A stretch of 26,273 bases of DNA from Scatosoma sp964504025 (GCA_964504025.1 CAZDCO010000018.1:1-26273); one strand, 5' to 3'; numbered from the stretch's first letter, positions 15,994-23,864 are shown. The notes: a model not told the origin generated them from the sequence alone. Translations and numbers: made by a program.

Positions 15994-17001
15994 ATGAGCA
16001 AGATCATCGTTCCCGAGGGCTACCGCTCTACGTTGGGGTTATACGACACGCAAACCGCTATCGGCTTGTTAAAACGCACGTTTGAAGAACGGCTGTGCTT
16101 GGCATTGAACGTAAAGCGCGTATCCGCCCCCCTCTTCGTCGATCCCGATACGGGCTTAAACGACGATTTAAGCGGCGTGGAACGTCCCGTCGCCTTTTCC
16201 TTAAAGGAAACGGGCAAGAACGCCGTCGTCGTCCATTCCTTGGCGAAATGGAAGCGTATGGCACTTTCCGTGTACGGCTTCTCCGCAGGCGAGGGCTTAT
16301 ATACCGATATGAACGCCATTCGTCGCGACGAAGAAATGGATAACCTGCATTCCGTCTACACCGATCAATGGGACTGGGAAAAGGTCATCACCCGTCAAAC
16401 GCGCAACACGGACTACTTGAAAAAGGTCGTACAGGGAATCGTCGGCGCAATTTGCGACACCCTCGACTTCTTAAAATGCCGCTATCCGCAAATCGACGTG
16501 GAGTTATGCCGCACGACGAGCTTTATCACCTCGCAAGAGTTGGAAGATCTCTACCCCGATCTCACCTCGAAAGAACGGGAAAACGCCTTTTTGAAAGAAC
16601 GGAAAACGGCGTTCATTATGCAAATCGGCGACACGCTCCGTTCGGGCAAACCGCACGATTCGCGCGCGCCCGACTACGACGACTGGGCGTTGAACGGCGA
16701 TCTACTCTTTTGGGACGACGTGCTCGGTTGCGCGATGGAAATTTCCTCTATGGGTATCCGCGTGGACGAGAAATCGTTGGACGAACAACTGCGGAAAGCG
16801 CACGCGGAAGAACGGAGAAAACTCCCCTTCCACAAGGCCTTACTCAACGGCGAACTGCCACTGACGATCGGCGGCGGCATCGGGCAATCGCGCTTGTCCA
16901 TGCTGTTGCTCGGCAAAGCGCATATCGGCGAAGTGCAAGTTTCCCTTTGGGACGACGAAACGAAACGCGTTTGCAAGGAACACGGTATCGTATTGCTGTA
17001 A
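15994..17001 (+). CDS. asnA: Aspartate-ammonia ligase AsnA
   Basis: Makes asparagine from aspartate, ammonia and ATP through an aspartyl-AMP intermediate. It has the class II aminoacyl-tRNA synthetase fold. The 335 residues match AsnA (about 330). Family features include VPEGYRSTLGLYDTQTAI at the N-terminus, DLSGVERPVAF near 60-72, HSLAKWKRMAL near 82-92, the QWDWEKVI region, RAPDYDDW, and the ATP-binding GGGIGQSRLSMLLLGK near 290-305. GAGGAG precedes ATG 15994. It is a single-gene unit with its own promoter and terminator. The short leader excludes T-box control, which some Firmicutes use for asnA. Confidence 0.97.
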   Translation: MSKIIVPEGYRSTLGLYDTQTAIGLLKRTFEERLCLALNVKRVSAPLFVDPDTGLNDDLSGVERPVAFSLKETGKNAVVVHSLAKWKRMALSVYGFSAGEGLYTDMNAIRRDEEMDNLHSVYTDQWDWEKVITRQTRNTDYLKKVVQGIVGAICDTLDFLKCRYPQIDVELCRTTSFITSQELEDLYPDLTSKERENAFLKERKTAFIMQIGDTLRSGKPHDSRAPDYDDWALNGDLLFWDDVLGCAMEISSMGIRVDEKSLDEQLRKAHAEERRKLPFHKALLNGELPLTIGGGIGQSRLSMLLLGKAHIGEVQVSLWDDETKRVCKEHGIVLL

Positions 17002-17018
17002 AAAACGGAAAAAATGAG

Positions 17019-17047
17019 AAAAGGAACGGTTATCCGTTCCTTTTTTT
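17019..17047 (+). terminator. Terminator of asnA
   Basis: AAAAGGAACGG (17019-17029) pairs with CCGTTCCTTTT (17034-17044), loop of 4, followed by TTT. It may also stop the minus-strand SHOCT gene ending at 17074. Confidence 0.92.
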
Positions 17048-17073
17048 CGTTTTGCGCCGCCCGCTGCTTATTT

Positions 17074-17670
17074 TTATTTTTTGAACATGTTGGCTTTCAT
17101 CGAAGAAAATTCTTCTTCCGTGATCACCTTTTGATCCAACAGTTTTTTCCACTTTCTCAAATCGTCAAGCGTCGAGATCTTTTCGCCCGTCGTTTCAAAC
17201 GTCTTCTTCTTTAAGTCGTTGAACTCTTCTTCCGTGATTACCTTTTCCGCTTCCATTTGCTTATAGCGAAGCAATACGTCCGATACGTTCGACGATGATT
17301 GCGCTTCCGAACCCTTTACGAATCCGAAGAATTTCAAAGCCACGACGATAAAATAGAACAACGCCGCAACAAGGAAGAGAAGCATGCCCACGCCCATAAC
17401 GATCAAGCCCGTTTGTTCGTCGTTCGCATTCGCAATCAACGTGATGCCGTATACGCCGCAAAGTGCGCTCAGCGAATAGCCTACGTTCTTCAACGTCTTG
17501 CTTTCGGCGTTGATAAACGCAAGCGCCAAAACTGCCGCGATCGTAGCCGCCGAGAAAGCGACTTCCGCAATGACGAGTGCCATCGCGTCGTCCAAACCGC
17601 AAATTACACAGCCGAGTACGATCAACACGAAGCCGATCGTCGCCAAGATTTTGTTTACTTCTTTTTTCAT
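17074..17670 (-). CDS. Membrane protein with two SHOCT-like C-terminal domains
   Basis: 198 residues. Four hydrophobic segments are visible between about 8 and 115 (ILATIGFVLIVLGCVICGL, then AEVAFSAATIAAVLALAFI, VGYSLSALCGVYGITLIA and LIVMGVGMLLFLVAALFYFIV). Two short amphipathic repeats follow: DVLLRYKQMEAEKVITEEEF and DLRKWKKLLDQKVITEEEF. Both match the SHOCT pattern of a short helix pair with a KxITEEEF core. SHOCT domains are common C-terminal attachments of unknown function, thought to mediate interactions. The cytoplasmic repeats may bind a partner. AAGGAG precedes ATG 17670. It is transcribed away from a small XRE regulator from a perfect promoter. Confidence 0.78.
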   Translation of the reverse strand: MKKEVNKILATIGFVLIVLGCVICGLDDAMALVIAEVAFSAATIAAVLALAFINAESKTLKNVGYSLSALCGVYGITLIANANDEQTGLIVMGVGMLLFLVAALFYFIVVALKFFGFVKGSEAQSSSNVSDVLLRYKQMEAEKVITEEEFNDLKKKTFETTGEKISTLDDLRKWKKLLDQKVITEEEFSSMKANMFKK

Positions 17671-17710
17671 CTTTCGTTCTCCTTTTTTATAGTACGACAG
17701 CGCATTTCAG

Positions 17711-17735
17711 AATAGCCCCAAGGGGCTATTTTTAA
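17711..17735. promoter_or_regulatory. Hairpin in the leader of the SHOCT gene
   Basis: AATAGCCCC (17711-17719) and GGGGCTATT (17722-17730) form a 9-bp inverted repeat with a 2-base centre, just past the minus-strand start of transcription. On the plus strand it is followed by TTTTT, like a terminator, but no plus-strand gene ends here. It may be an operator for the neighbouring XRE protein or a leader hairpin. Confidence 0.6.
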
Positions 17736-17737
17736 TT

Positions 17738-17766
17738 ATTATACTCCTAAGGTGCTAAAATGTCAA
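17738..17766 (-). promoter_or_regulatory. Consensus promoter of the SHOCT gene
   Basis: Minus strand: TTGACA (17761-17766), 17 bases, TATAAT (17738-17743). Both boxes perfect. The spacer contains CCTTAGG, a near-palindrome that could be an operator. Confidence 0.93.
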
Positions 17767-17807
17767 TAGTTTAGAACGACAAAAAACGGAAAAAGGAGGA
17801 AAATATT

Positions 17808-18017
17808 TTGCAAATTGTGTTTGCGGAGCGATTGAAAGAGCTGATGAAGGAGTACGGTTTGAATCAGGTGCGATTAGCCGAGAAGGTAGGCGTCAAACAA
17901 AACACGATTAGCGCGTGGCTGTTGAAAAAGAAAGAGCCGTGTATCCTGTCCTTATGGCTACTTGCCGATTTTTTCGACGTGGATATCGATTATCTCGTCG
18001 GTAGAAAAAACGATTGA
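17808..18017 (+). CDS. Small XRE/Cro-CI family transcriptional regulator
   Basis: 69 residues, essentially one helix-turn-helix domain: FAERLKELMKEYGLNQVRLA, then KVGVKQNTISAWLLKKKEP and LWLLADFFDVDIDYLVGRK, the standard Cro/CI ending. The start is TTG at 17808 with AAGGAGG 8 bases upstream; no ATG fits, and the in-frame GTG at codon 4 is 17 bases from the site. The gene is divergent from the SHOCT membrane gene, whose promoter and leader hairpin lie in the shared 137-base gap. Control of that promoter by this protein is a reasonable inference. No good plus-strand promoter is visible, and a rare start codon suggests low expression. Confidence 0.9.
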   Translation: MQIVFAERLKELMKEYGLNQVRLAEKVGVKQNTISAWLLKKKEPCILSLWLLADFFDVDIDYLVGRKND

Positions 18018-18045
18018 AAGCAGTTGCTTTCAATCGTTTTCGTTT
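18007..18045 (+). terminator. Bidirectional terminator between xre and metK
   Basis: A 15-bp perfect stem: AAAACGATTGAAAGC (18007-18021) pairs with 18026-18040, loop AGTT, then a T-rich tail on the plus strand and TTTTTTCTAC on the minus strand. The XRE stop codon is inside the stem. Confidence 0.93.
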
Positions 18046-18057
18046 TTCTATCGTAGC

Positions 18058-19221
18058 TTATAAATATTTTTTCAACGACTCCGCTTTATCCGTTTGTTCC
18101 CAGGAGAAGCCCTTATAGCCGAAGTGTCCGTACGCCGCCGTCTTTTTGAATACGGGCTTGCGCAGATCCAACGCCTTGATAATCGCGTACGGGCGCAAAT
18201 CGAATTCCGTTTTCACGATCTCCGCCAAGCGTTCGTCGTCCAACTTACCCGTGCCGTGGCTATCGACGAATACGGAAACGGGCTTCGCTACGCCGATTGC
18301 GTACGCTACCTGAATTTCCAACTCGTCCGCCAGCCCTGCCGCGACCATATTTTTCGCGATATAACGGCAGTAGTACGCCGCGCTTCGATCCACTTTCGTA
18401 GGATCTTTTCCCGAAAACGCGCCGCCGCCGTGTGCGCAACGACCGCCGTAAGTATCGACGATAATCTTTCTACCCGTCAAGCCGCTGTCGCCTTCCGGAC
18501 CGCCGATCTCGAACCGGCCCGTGGGGTTGATATAAATCTTCGTGTTTTCGTCCATAAACGATTGCGGAATGATCTCGTCGATTACGTATTTCTTAATATC
18601 CGCGTGAATGGTGGTTTGTTCGACCTTTGCGTCGTGTTGAGTAGAAACGACGACCGCTTCCACGCGCTTGGGTTCACCGTTCTCGTACTCGACGGTAACT
18701 TGCGTCTTTCCGTCGGGGCGCAAGTAGGGCAACAAGCCCTGCTTTCTCACGTCGGTGAGGCGTTTTGCCATTCTATGCGACAAAGAAAGGGTGAGGGGCA
18801 TCAATTCTTTCGTTTCGCGGCAAGCGTAACCGAACATCATACCCTGATCGCCCGCGCCGAGTTGGTTCGCCTCGTCGCCCCCCTCCGTCTTCTTCTCCAA
18901 GGACGCGTTGACGCCCATGGCGATGTCGGAAGATTGCGTATGTATCGCGGTGATAATTTTGCAACGATCGTACGCGAACGTACCGAAATCGTAACCGATC
19001 TCTTTGATGATCGAACGAGCGACTTGCTCGTAATCGACGTTTGCCGTCGTCGTAACTTCACCCATAATCAACAGCGTGTCGTACGCCGCAGCGCACTCGA
19101 TCGCCGCACGCGCGGTAGGATCAACCGCCAAAATCGCGTCTAAGATACCGTCGGAAACGTTATCGCAAACCTTATCGGGATGCCCTTCGGTAACGCTTTC
19201 ACTCGTAAAAAATTTTCTCAT
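18058..19221 (-). CDS. metK: S-adenosylmethionine synthetase
   Basis: Makes SAM from methionine and ATP, releasing phosphate and pyrophosphate. 387 residues, typical of the family. Motifs: SVTEGHPDKVCDNVSDG at 9-25 with His14 and Asp16, QSSDIAMGV, the signature GAGDQGMMFGYA near 115, and the phosphate loop GGGAFSGKDPTKVDRSAAY near 260-280. A GAGG-type ribosome site precedes ATG 19221. It has a consensus promoter and a leader of only about 36 bases, so it has no SAM riboswitch. It diverges from the radical SAM gene, which consumes its product. Confidence 0.98.
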   Translation of the reverse strand: MRKFFTSESVTEGHPDKVCDNVSDGILDAILAVDPTARAAIECAAAYDTLLIMGEVTTTANVDYEQVARSIIKEIGYDFGTFAYDRCKIITAIHTQSSDIAMGVNASLEKKTEGGDEANQLGAGDQGMMFGYACRETKELMPLTLSLSHRMAKRLTDVRKQGLLPYLRPDGKTQVTVEYENGEPKRVEAVVVSTQHDAKVEQTTIHADIKKYVIDEIIPQSFMDENTKIYINPTGRFEIGGPEGDSGLTGRKIIVDTYGGRCAHGGGAFSGKDPTKVDRSAAYYCRYIAKNMVAAGLADELEIQVAYAIGVAKPVSVFVDSHGTGKLDDERLAEIVKTEFDLRPYAIIKALDLRKPVFKKTAAYGHFGYKGFSWEQTDKAESLKKYL

Positions 19222-19263
19222 ACCTATTCGTCCTCTTTTCGTGTTTTTTTATTCTTCCGCAAC

Positions 19264-19292
19264 ATTATACCCTTTTTTTTTCGGCTTGTCAA
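19264..19292 (-). promoter_or_regulatory. metK promoter
   Basis: Minus strand: TTGACA (19287-19292), 17 bases, TATAAT (19264-19269). Both boxes perfect. Confidence 0.93.
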
Positions 19293-19312
19293 GTTATTCG
19301 TAGCATAGTTGG

Positions 19313-19341
19313 TTGCAAAAAAAGCGCGCTTATGCTATAAT
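19313..19341 (+). promoter_or_regulatory. Promoter of the radical SAM gene
   Basis: TTGCAA (19313-19318), 17 bases, TATAAT (19336-19341) with an extended TGC before the -10. Transcription should start near 19348, directly at the first ATG. Confidence 0.85.
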
Positions 19342-19349
19342 ATGTGTAT

Positions 19350-20234
19350 ATGGACACGTTTACTGCTATGCAAAATTGCAAATTATGCCCCGTAGAGTGC
19401 GGCGCGAACCGCGTTACGGGCATCGGCGCGTGCGGCGTTTCAGGCTATCGCACGGCAAAGATCGCAAAATTTTACCTGCACCCCTTTGAAGAACCCTGCC
19501 TGTCCTTTTCCAAAGGCAGCGGTACGATCTTCTTTTGCGGTTGCAATTTGCGTTGCGCCTTTTGCCAAAATTTCGAAGTTTCGCGCGCGCAACGCGGCAA
19601 GGACGTTACGCCTGCCCAACTCGCCGATATATTCAAGGCGTTGGAAGACGAGGGCGCAGACAACGTTTCCCTCGTTACCCCCTCGCATATCGTTCCGTTT
19701 TTAACGGAAGCGTTGTCGATTTATCGTCCGAAGATCCCCGTCGTGTATAACAGCAGCGGCTACGAAAAGGTGGAAATGCTGCGAGAAATCGATCCCTTCG
19801 TCGATATTTATCTCCCCGATATGAAATTCTATTCTTCCGCCCTGTCTAAGCGGTATTTGGGCAAGGAAGACTATTTCGAATACGCGGAAAAAGCCATTAT
19901 GTTTATGGCGCAAAAGCCGTTGAAAATGACAGACGAAGGCAAAATGCTCTCCGGCTGTATCGTACGGCATCTCGTCATGCCGCTGTGTACGGCGGATTGC
20001 AAACGGCTGCTCAAATGGTTCGCCGATACCCTGCCGAAAGATACCTATCTCAGCTTGATGAGTCAGTATACCCCCTTCGGCGAAATCGCGAACTATCCCG
20101 AATTATCGCGGAGGATCACCGCGCGCGAATACGACGCCGCCTGTTCCGCCGCCTTCGATCTCGGTATCGAACGCGTCTTTTTGCAACGCCGCGACTCGGC
20201 GGCGCAAGCGTATATCCCCTCGTGGGATTTTTAA
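19350..20234 (+). CDS. Radical SAM protein, PflX-like
   Basis: 294 residues. It belongs to the radical SAM group related to pyruvate formate-lyase activating enzyme and called PflX (COG1313). The cluster motif CNLRCAFC (Cys65, Cys69, Cys72) is the CX3CX2C that binds the 4Fe-4S cluster. An N-terminal group CKLCPVECG...GACG adds conserved cysteines. The SAM-handling region includes VSLVTPSHIVPF, YNSSGYE and DIYLPDMKF. Its target protein is unknown and no glycyl radical enzyme is nearby. ATG 19350 has no ribosome site and lies at the expected transcript start; ATG 19368, seven codons later and just before the Cys motif, is an alternative also without a ribosome site. The start is therefore uncertain. 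Confidence 0.88.
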   Translation: MDTFTAMQNCKLCPVECGANRVTGIGACGVSGYRTAKIAKFYLHPFEEPCLSFSKGSGTIFFCGCNLRCAFCQNFEVSRAQRGKDVTPAQLADIFKALEDEGADNVSLVTPSHIVPFLTEALSIYRPKIPVVYNSSGYEKVEMLREIDPFVDIYLPDMKFYSSALSKRYLGKEDYFEYAEKAIMFMAQKPLKMTDEGKMLSGCIVRHLVMPLCTADCKRLLKWFADTLPKDTYLSLMSQYTPFGEIANYPELSRRITAREYDAACSAAFDLGIERVFLQRRDSAAQAYIPSWDF

Positions 20235-20334
20235 TTCGTCTCAACCCTGCCCTATCCGTTTTCGTCGAATATCGTCGATTTTAGGCGAACGATCGCAACG
20301 GTCAGGCGCGCGGCGCGCGAGGGCGTCGCCGTTT

Positions 20335-20376
20335 GCAACTCCCGTTCCCACGCGCGGAGTTTGCGTAACTTTTTTT
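20335..20376 (+). terminator. Possible terminator after the radical SAM gene
   Basis: GCAACTCC (20335-20342) pairs with GGAGTTTGC (20356-20364) with one bulge, then GTAAC and a run of seven T. The GC-rich inverted repeats at 20305-20330 may add structure. Moderate support only. Confidence 0.4.
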
Positions 20377-20419
20377 GCGTAGTCATACGCTCGTATATTG
20401 TACGGTTTTAGGAGGTTTT

Positions 20420-22306
20420 ATGCTCATTTCCGCAAACGGAGTATCGTTCGGCTTTCAAGGGGAAACGCTTTTGGAAGACGTAACGTTCACTTTAAACGAA
20501 AACGAACGCGTCGGCTTGATCGGCGGCAACGGCGAGGGCAAAACGACGCTCGTGCGGCTATTGCTCGGCGAGCTGGAAGCGGAGAGCGGCACGCTCGTCC
20601 GCAAAAACGGCGTGCGTATCGGCTATCTCGCCCAAAACGGCGGATACGATTCCGAACGAGAAATTTGGGAGGAAATGCGCGAGGTGTTCGCCGCGGATAT
20701 ACGCGATCTCGAAACGCTCCGCGACGTGGAAAGAGAAATATCCAAAACAGACGAACGTTCCCCCGAATACCGTGCGTTGAGCGCGAAATACGAAACCTTA
20801 AACAAGCGTATCGCCGCGAACGATTCGTATCAATGGGAAGTCAAGACAAAAACGGTACTCAACGGTATGGGGTTTGAAAACAACTACCGTCAGCGCATTT
20901 CCAGCATGTCGGGCGGCGAAAAGACGAGGTTGAAATTGTGCCGACTGTTGCTCGAATCGCCCGATCTGCTCGTACTCGACGAGCCGACCAACCACCTCGA
21001 TATGAAAACTCTGTTTTGGTTGGAAGAGTATTTGGCGGCGTTCAAGGGCGCGATTTTAGTGGTATCGCACGATCGCTATTTTTTGGATCGTTTGGTTACG
21101 CAAATTTACGAATTGGAGCAACGCAAACTGTCCGTCTTTAAGGGGAATTACACCAAATACAAGACGTTGAAAGCGGAAAAGACGGCGTTTTTACGGAAAG
21201 AATACGAAAAGCAACAAGAGGAACGCGCGCGCTTGCAAGAGTACGTGGATAAAAATTTAGTCCGCGCGTCCACCACGAAAATGGCGCAATCGCGCAGGCG
21301 TATCCTCGAAAAGATGGAACTTATCGAAAAGCCGCCCCTCCCCCCTGCGCCGCCGAAATTTACCTTTACCTACGCCGAACGGTCGTACGAAAAGGTCTTG
21401 GAAGTTAGCAATCTTCGGTTGGTTGCAGGCGAAAAAATATTGCTTACCGACGCGTCGTTTACCCTCACGCGCGGCGAACGTTGCGCCGTCGTCGGGGATA
21501 ACGGTACGGGAAAATCTACCCTCTTGAAAACGCTCGCGGAAAACAAAAATCCGTCCGTTCGCTTCGGCAGGTTCGTAAAACTTGCCGTTTACGATCAGGA
21601 AAACGCCAACTTGAACGGCGACAATACCGTTTTGGAAGAGCTATGGGCCAGGCACGTTACTTGGCAACAAACGCAAATCCGCGCGATTTTGGCGCAAGCG
21701 GGATTGCCTGCCGAAGACATGGATAAAAAGGTACGCGTCCTTTCGGGCGGCGAACGAGCAAAACTCGCCCTTGCGGTATTCGCTTGCGAAAACGGCAACA
21801 CACTCTTCCTCGACGAACCGACCAACCATTTGGACTTTGCCGCGCGCGAAAGTTTGGAAAGCGCGCTACGGGAGTTTGACGGCACGATCCTCTTCGTGTC
21901 GCACGACCGCTACTTTATCAACGCGCTTGCAGGCAAGATCGTCGAATTGGAAAACGGAGAGTTGCACGCCTTCGACGGCGGCTACGAAGCGTACACCGCG
22001 GACAAGACGAAGCGGAAAGGAACGGAAACGACCGTCGCTACCGCACCCGTTGCCGCCGCGCCGAAAAACGAATACCACCGCAGCAAGGAAGCGCGCGCCG
22101 AAGAAGCGCGTAAACGCACGCGCATACGCAAGATAGAAGAAGAAATTACCGCTCTCGAAAGGGAAAACGACGAGATCAACGGGGAACTTTCCCTCCCCTC
22201 CGTCGCCACCGATTTCACTCTACTCACCGCAAAATGCAACCGTTTGGAAGAGATTAAAAACAAGCTCGACAAACTGTACGAAGAGTATGAAACTTTGCTC
22301 CCTTAA
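20420..22306 (+). CDS. ABC-F family ATPase, YdiF-like
   Basis: Cytosolic protein of 628 residues with two ATPase domains and no membrane part; ABC-F proteins act on ribosomes. Domain 1: Walker A GGNGEGKT (35-42), signature MSGGEKTRLKL and Walker B VLDEPTNHLD. A linker (about 245-310) of charged helices, rich in Lys, Glu and Arg, follows. Domain 2: Walker A GDNGTGKS (359-366), signature LSGGERAKLAL and FLDEPTNHLD. The C-terminal 80 residues form a basic coiled coil (RIRKIEEEITALEREN, later LEEIKNKLDKLYEEYE). The start at 20420 has AGGAGG just upstream and matches the family; the upstream extension at 20375 does not. The best resemblance is to B. subtilis YdiF; an antibiotic resistance role is not indicated. 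Confidence 0.93.
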   Translation: MLISANGVSFGFQGETLLEDVTFTLNENERVGLIGGNGEGKTTLVRLLLGELEAESGTLVRKNGVRIGYLAQNGGYDSEREIWEEMREVFAADIRDLETLRDVEREISKTDERSPEYRALSAKYETLNKRIAANDSYQWEVKTKTVLNGMGFENNYRQRISSMSGGEKTRLKLCRLLLESPDLLVLDEPTNHLDMKTLFWLEEYLAAFKGAILVVSHDRYFLDRLVTQIYELEQRKLSVFKGNYTKYKTLKAEKTAFLRKEYEKQQEERARLQEYVDKNLVRASTTKMAQSRRRILEKMELIEKPPLPPAPPKFTFTYAERSYEKVLEVSNLRLVAGEKILLTDASFTLTRGERCAVVGDNGTGKSTLLKTLAENKNPSVRFGRFVKLAVYDQENANLNGDNTVLEELWARHVTWQQTQIRAILAQAGLPAEDMDKKVRVLSGGERAKLALAVFACENGNTLFLDEPTNHLDFAARESLESALREFDGTILFVSHDRYFINALAGKIVELENGELHAFDGGYEAYTADKTKRKGTETTVATAPVAAAPKNEYHRSKEARAEEARKRTRIRKIEEEITALERENDEINGELSLPSVATDFTLLTAKCNRLEEIKNKLDKLYEEYETLLP

Positions 22307-22335
22307 AAAAATTTTTCCGTTTTTTCTAAAAACTC

Positions 22336-22364
22336 TTAACAACGCAAATAAAATATGATATCAT
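22336..22364 (+). promoter_or_regulatory. Promoter and possible operator of the SPFH gene
   Basis: TTAACA (22336-22341), 17 bases, TATCAT (22359-22364) with an extended TGA before it. TGATAT (22356-22361) and ATATCA (22369-22374) form an inverted repeat over the -10 and start site, a possible repressor site. Confidence 0.7.
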
Positions 22365-22399
22365 TTTAATATCAAAATAATACGGAGGTTTTTGAAATT

Positions 22400-23410
22400 A
22401 TGGAAGAAATCGTGTTACAAAACAAGAAGCACGGCATGCGTACGTTGGTCGTATGCATCGTCGTCGAACTGTTATCTATCCTCGGCATTGTAGCGTCCGC
22501 GGACGTCGGTACGTCATTTGCGAATATCGTTTTCATCGCGAGCCTTTTGCTTGCGTGCGTGGCGTGGATTCCGTTGACAGGTTTACGCATATTGAAACCG
22601 CAAGAAGCGTTGGCGCTTACCCTCTTCGGGAAGTACGTAGGCACGCTGAAAGGCGAAGGTTTCTACGCCGTCAACCCTTTTTGCGTGGCGATCAACCCTG
22701 CGGCGCAAACGAAACTCAACCAAAGCGGCGACGTGAAGCACGCGCAGGCACAACCTACGGTAAACGCCGATCTCAACGTATCCTTTGAAATGCCCAACAA
22801 GAAATTGTCGTTGAAAATCATGACGCTCAACAACAACCGTCAAAAGGTGAACGATTGTCTCGGTAACCCCGTAGAAATCGGAATCGCGGTTATGTGGCGG
22901 ATCGTGGATACGGCGAAAGCGGTATTCAACGTAGACAATTATAAAGAATACTTATCGTTGCAATGCGACAGCGCGTTGCGGAATATCGTACGTATCTACC
23001 CCTACGACGTTGCGTCGGGTATCGACACGACGGGCGACGGCGTGGAAGACGACGGCAGCTTGCGCGGTTCGAGCGAAATCGTCGCGGCGCGTATTCGCGA
23101 CGAAATTCAAAGCAAGGTCAACGAAGCCGGTTTAGAAATTATCGAAGCGCGCATTACCTATTTGGCGTACGCGCCCGAAATCGCGGCGGTGATGTTGCAA
23201 CGGCAACAAGCGTCCGCTATCATCGACGCGAGAAAGATGATCGTAGACGGCGCGGTGGGCATGGTAGAAATGGCGTTGGAGCGTTTGAAGAACGGCGGTT
23301 TGGTCGAACTGGACGAAGAGCGCAAAGCGGCGATGGTATCCAACCTTTTGGTGGTACTGTGCGGCAACCACGACGCGCAACCGGTCGTCAACACGAGCAG
23401 TTTATATTGA
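22400..23410 (+). CDS. SPFH/Band 7 domain membrane protein (stomatin-like)
   Basis: 336 residues. Two hydrophobic stretches near 14-35 and 42-62 form a membrane hairpin or pair. The SPFH domain follows: GLRILKPQEALALTLFGKYVGTLKGEGFY (62-90), VNADLNVSFEMPNKKL, GNPVEIGIAVMWRIVDTAKAVFNVDNY, DSALRNIVRIYPYD and VNEAGLEIIEARITYLAYAPEIAAVMLQRQQA. These are hallmarks of flotillin/stomatin-like scaffolds, which assemble as rings in the membrane and often work with proteases. GGAGG lies 11 bases before ATG 22400. It is followed by a small ribbon-helix-helix gene in the same direction. Its precise role is unknown. Confidence 0.88.
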   Translation: MEEIVLQNKKHGMRTLVVCIVVELLSILGIVASADVGTSFANIVFIASLLLACVAWIPLTGLRILKPQEALALTLFGKYVGTLKGEGFYAVNPFCVAINPAAQTKLNQSGDVKHAQAQPTVNADLNVSFEMPNKKLSLKIMTLNNNRQKVNDCLGNPVEIGIAVMWRIVDTAKAVFNVDNYKEYLSLQCDSALRNIVRIYPYDVASGIDTTGDGVEDDGSLRGSSEIVAARIRDEIQSKVNEAGLEIIEARITYLAYAPEIAAVMLQRQQASAIIDARKMIVDGAVGMVEMALERLKNGGLVELDEERKAAMVSNLLVVLCGNHDAQPVVNTSSLY

Positions 23411-23458
23411 CGCAAAGACGTTCCTTTTTTCTAAAAACAACGAGGCAGGTACAAGATC

Positions 23459-23662
23459 ATGAACGAAAATCAGAAAAAACAAGTCCCCTTGCGATTATCC
23501 CCGAAGCCGTATAACGCCATTGCGGCGTGTGCGGAGGACGATTTTCGCTCGGTAAACGGGCAAATCGAATATCTGCTGTCGGAATGCGTTCGACAACGCA
23601 AGAAGAACGGGAAATACGTATCGGACGAGATCGACGTTCCGCCCGAATTGGATATTTCCTAA
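23459..23662 (+). CDS. Small Arc-like ribbon-helix-helix protein
   Basis: 67 residues. The start QKKQVPLRLSPKPYNAIAACAEDDFRSVNGQIEYLLSECV has the shape of an Arc/MetJ-type domain: a strand VPLRLS, helix A, and helix B beginning SVNGQIEYLL. The protein probably dimerises and may bind DNA. The last 20 residues are acidic. It is 48 bases after the SPFH gene with only a weak ribosome site (GAGGCAGG), and likely shares its transcript; a terminator follows at 23693. No toxin gene is adjacent, so it is unlikely to be an antitoxin. It could control the SPFH promoter or act as an adaptor. Confidence 0.72.
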   Translation: MNENQKKQVPLRLSPKPYNAIAACAEDDFRSVNGQIEYLLSECVRQRKKNGKYVSDEIDVPPELDIS

Positions 23663-23692
23663 AAGCCTACGAAACGGATAGACGGAGTATCG

Positions 23693-23726
23693 AGCCGTGC
23701 GAGCCATTTTGCCGCGCGGCTTTTTC
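23693..23726 (+). terminator. Terminator of the SPFH/RHH unit
   Basis: AGCCGTGCG (23693-23701) pairs with CGCGCGGCT (23713-23721) with one G-T wobble, loop of 11, then TTTT. Confidence 0.8.
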
Positions 23727-23835
23727 ACGCGCGAAAAACGCGTACCCATAGCCGCGCATCCGTTTTTTACGGGGCAAACGTATAATTTCGTTTGATTTTT
23801 ATACGATTTTTTACGATATTTTTCCGTCAGGGGTA

Positions 23836-23864
23836 TTGCTTTTTACGCGGTTATATGATATACT
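23836..23864 (+). promoter_or_regulatory. Promoter of the glycosidase-like gene
   Basis: TTGCTT (23836-23841), 17 bases, TATACT (23859-23864) with an extended TGA before the -10, which compensates for the weak -35. Confidence 0.75.

Noticed and set aside
18094..19143. Plus-strand frame of 349 codons opposite metK
   Set aside because: Shadow of MetK; Arg/Val/Phe-rich, no initiation signals.
19222..19263. SAM riboswitch before metK
   Set aside because: The leader is about 36 bases and lacks the required stems.
20420..22306. Antibiotic resistance ABC-F gene
   Set aside because: Overall layout matches the housekeeping YdiF-like type; no leader peptide or attenuator typical of resistance ABC-F genes was seen.
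23459..23662. Antitoxin of a toxin-antitoxin pair
   Set aside because: The ribbon-helix-helix gene has no adjacent toxin-like gene; its only partner is the SPFH gene.
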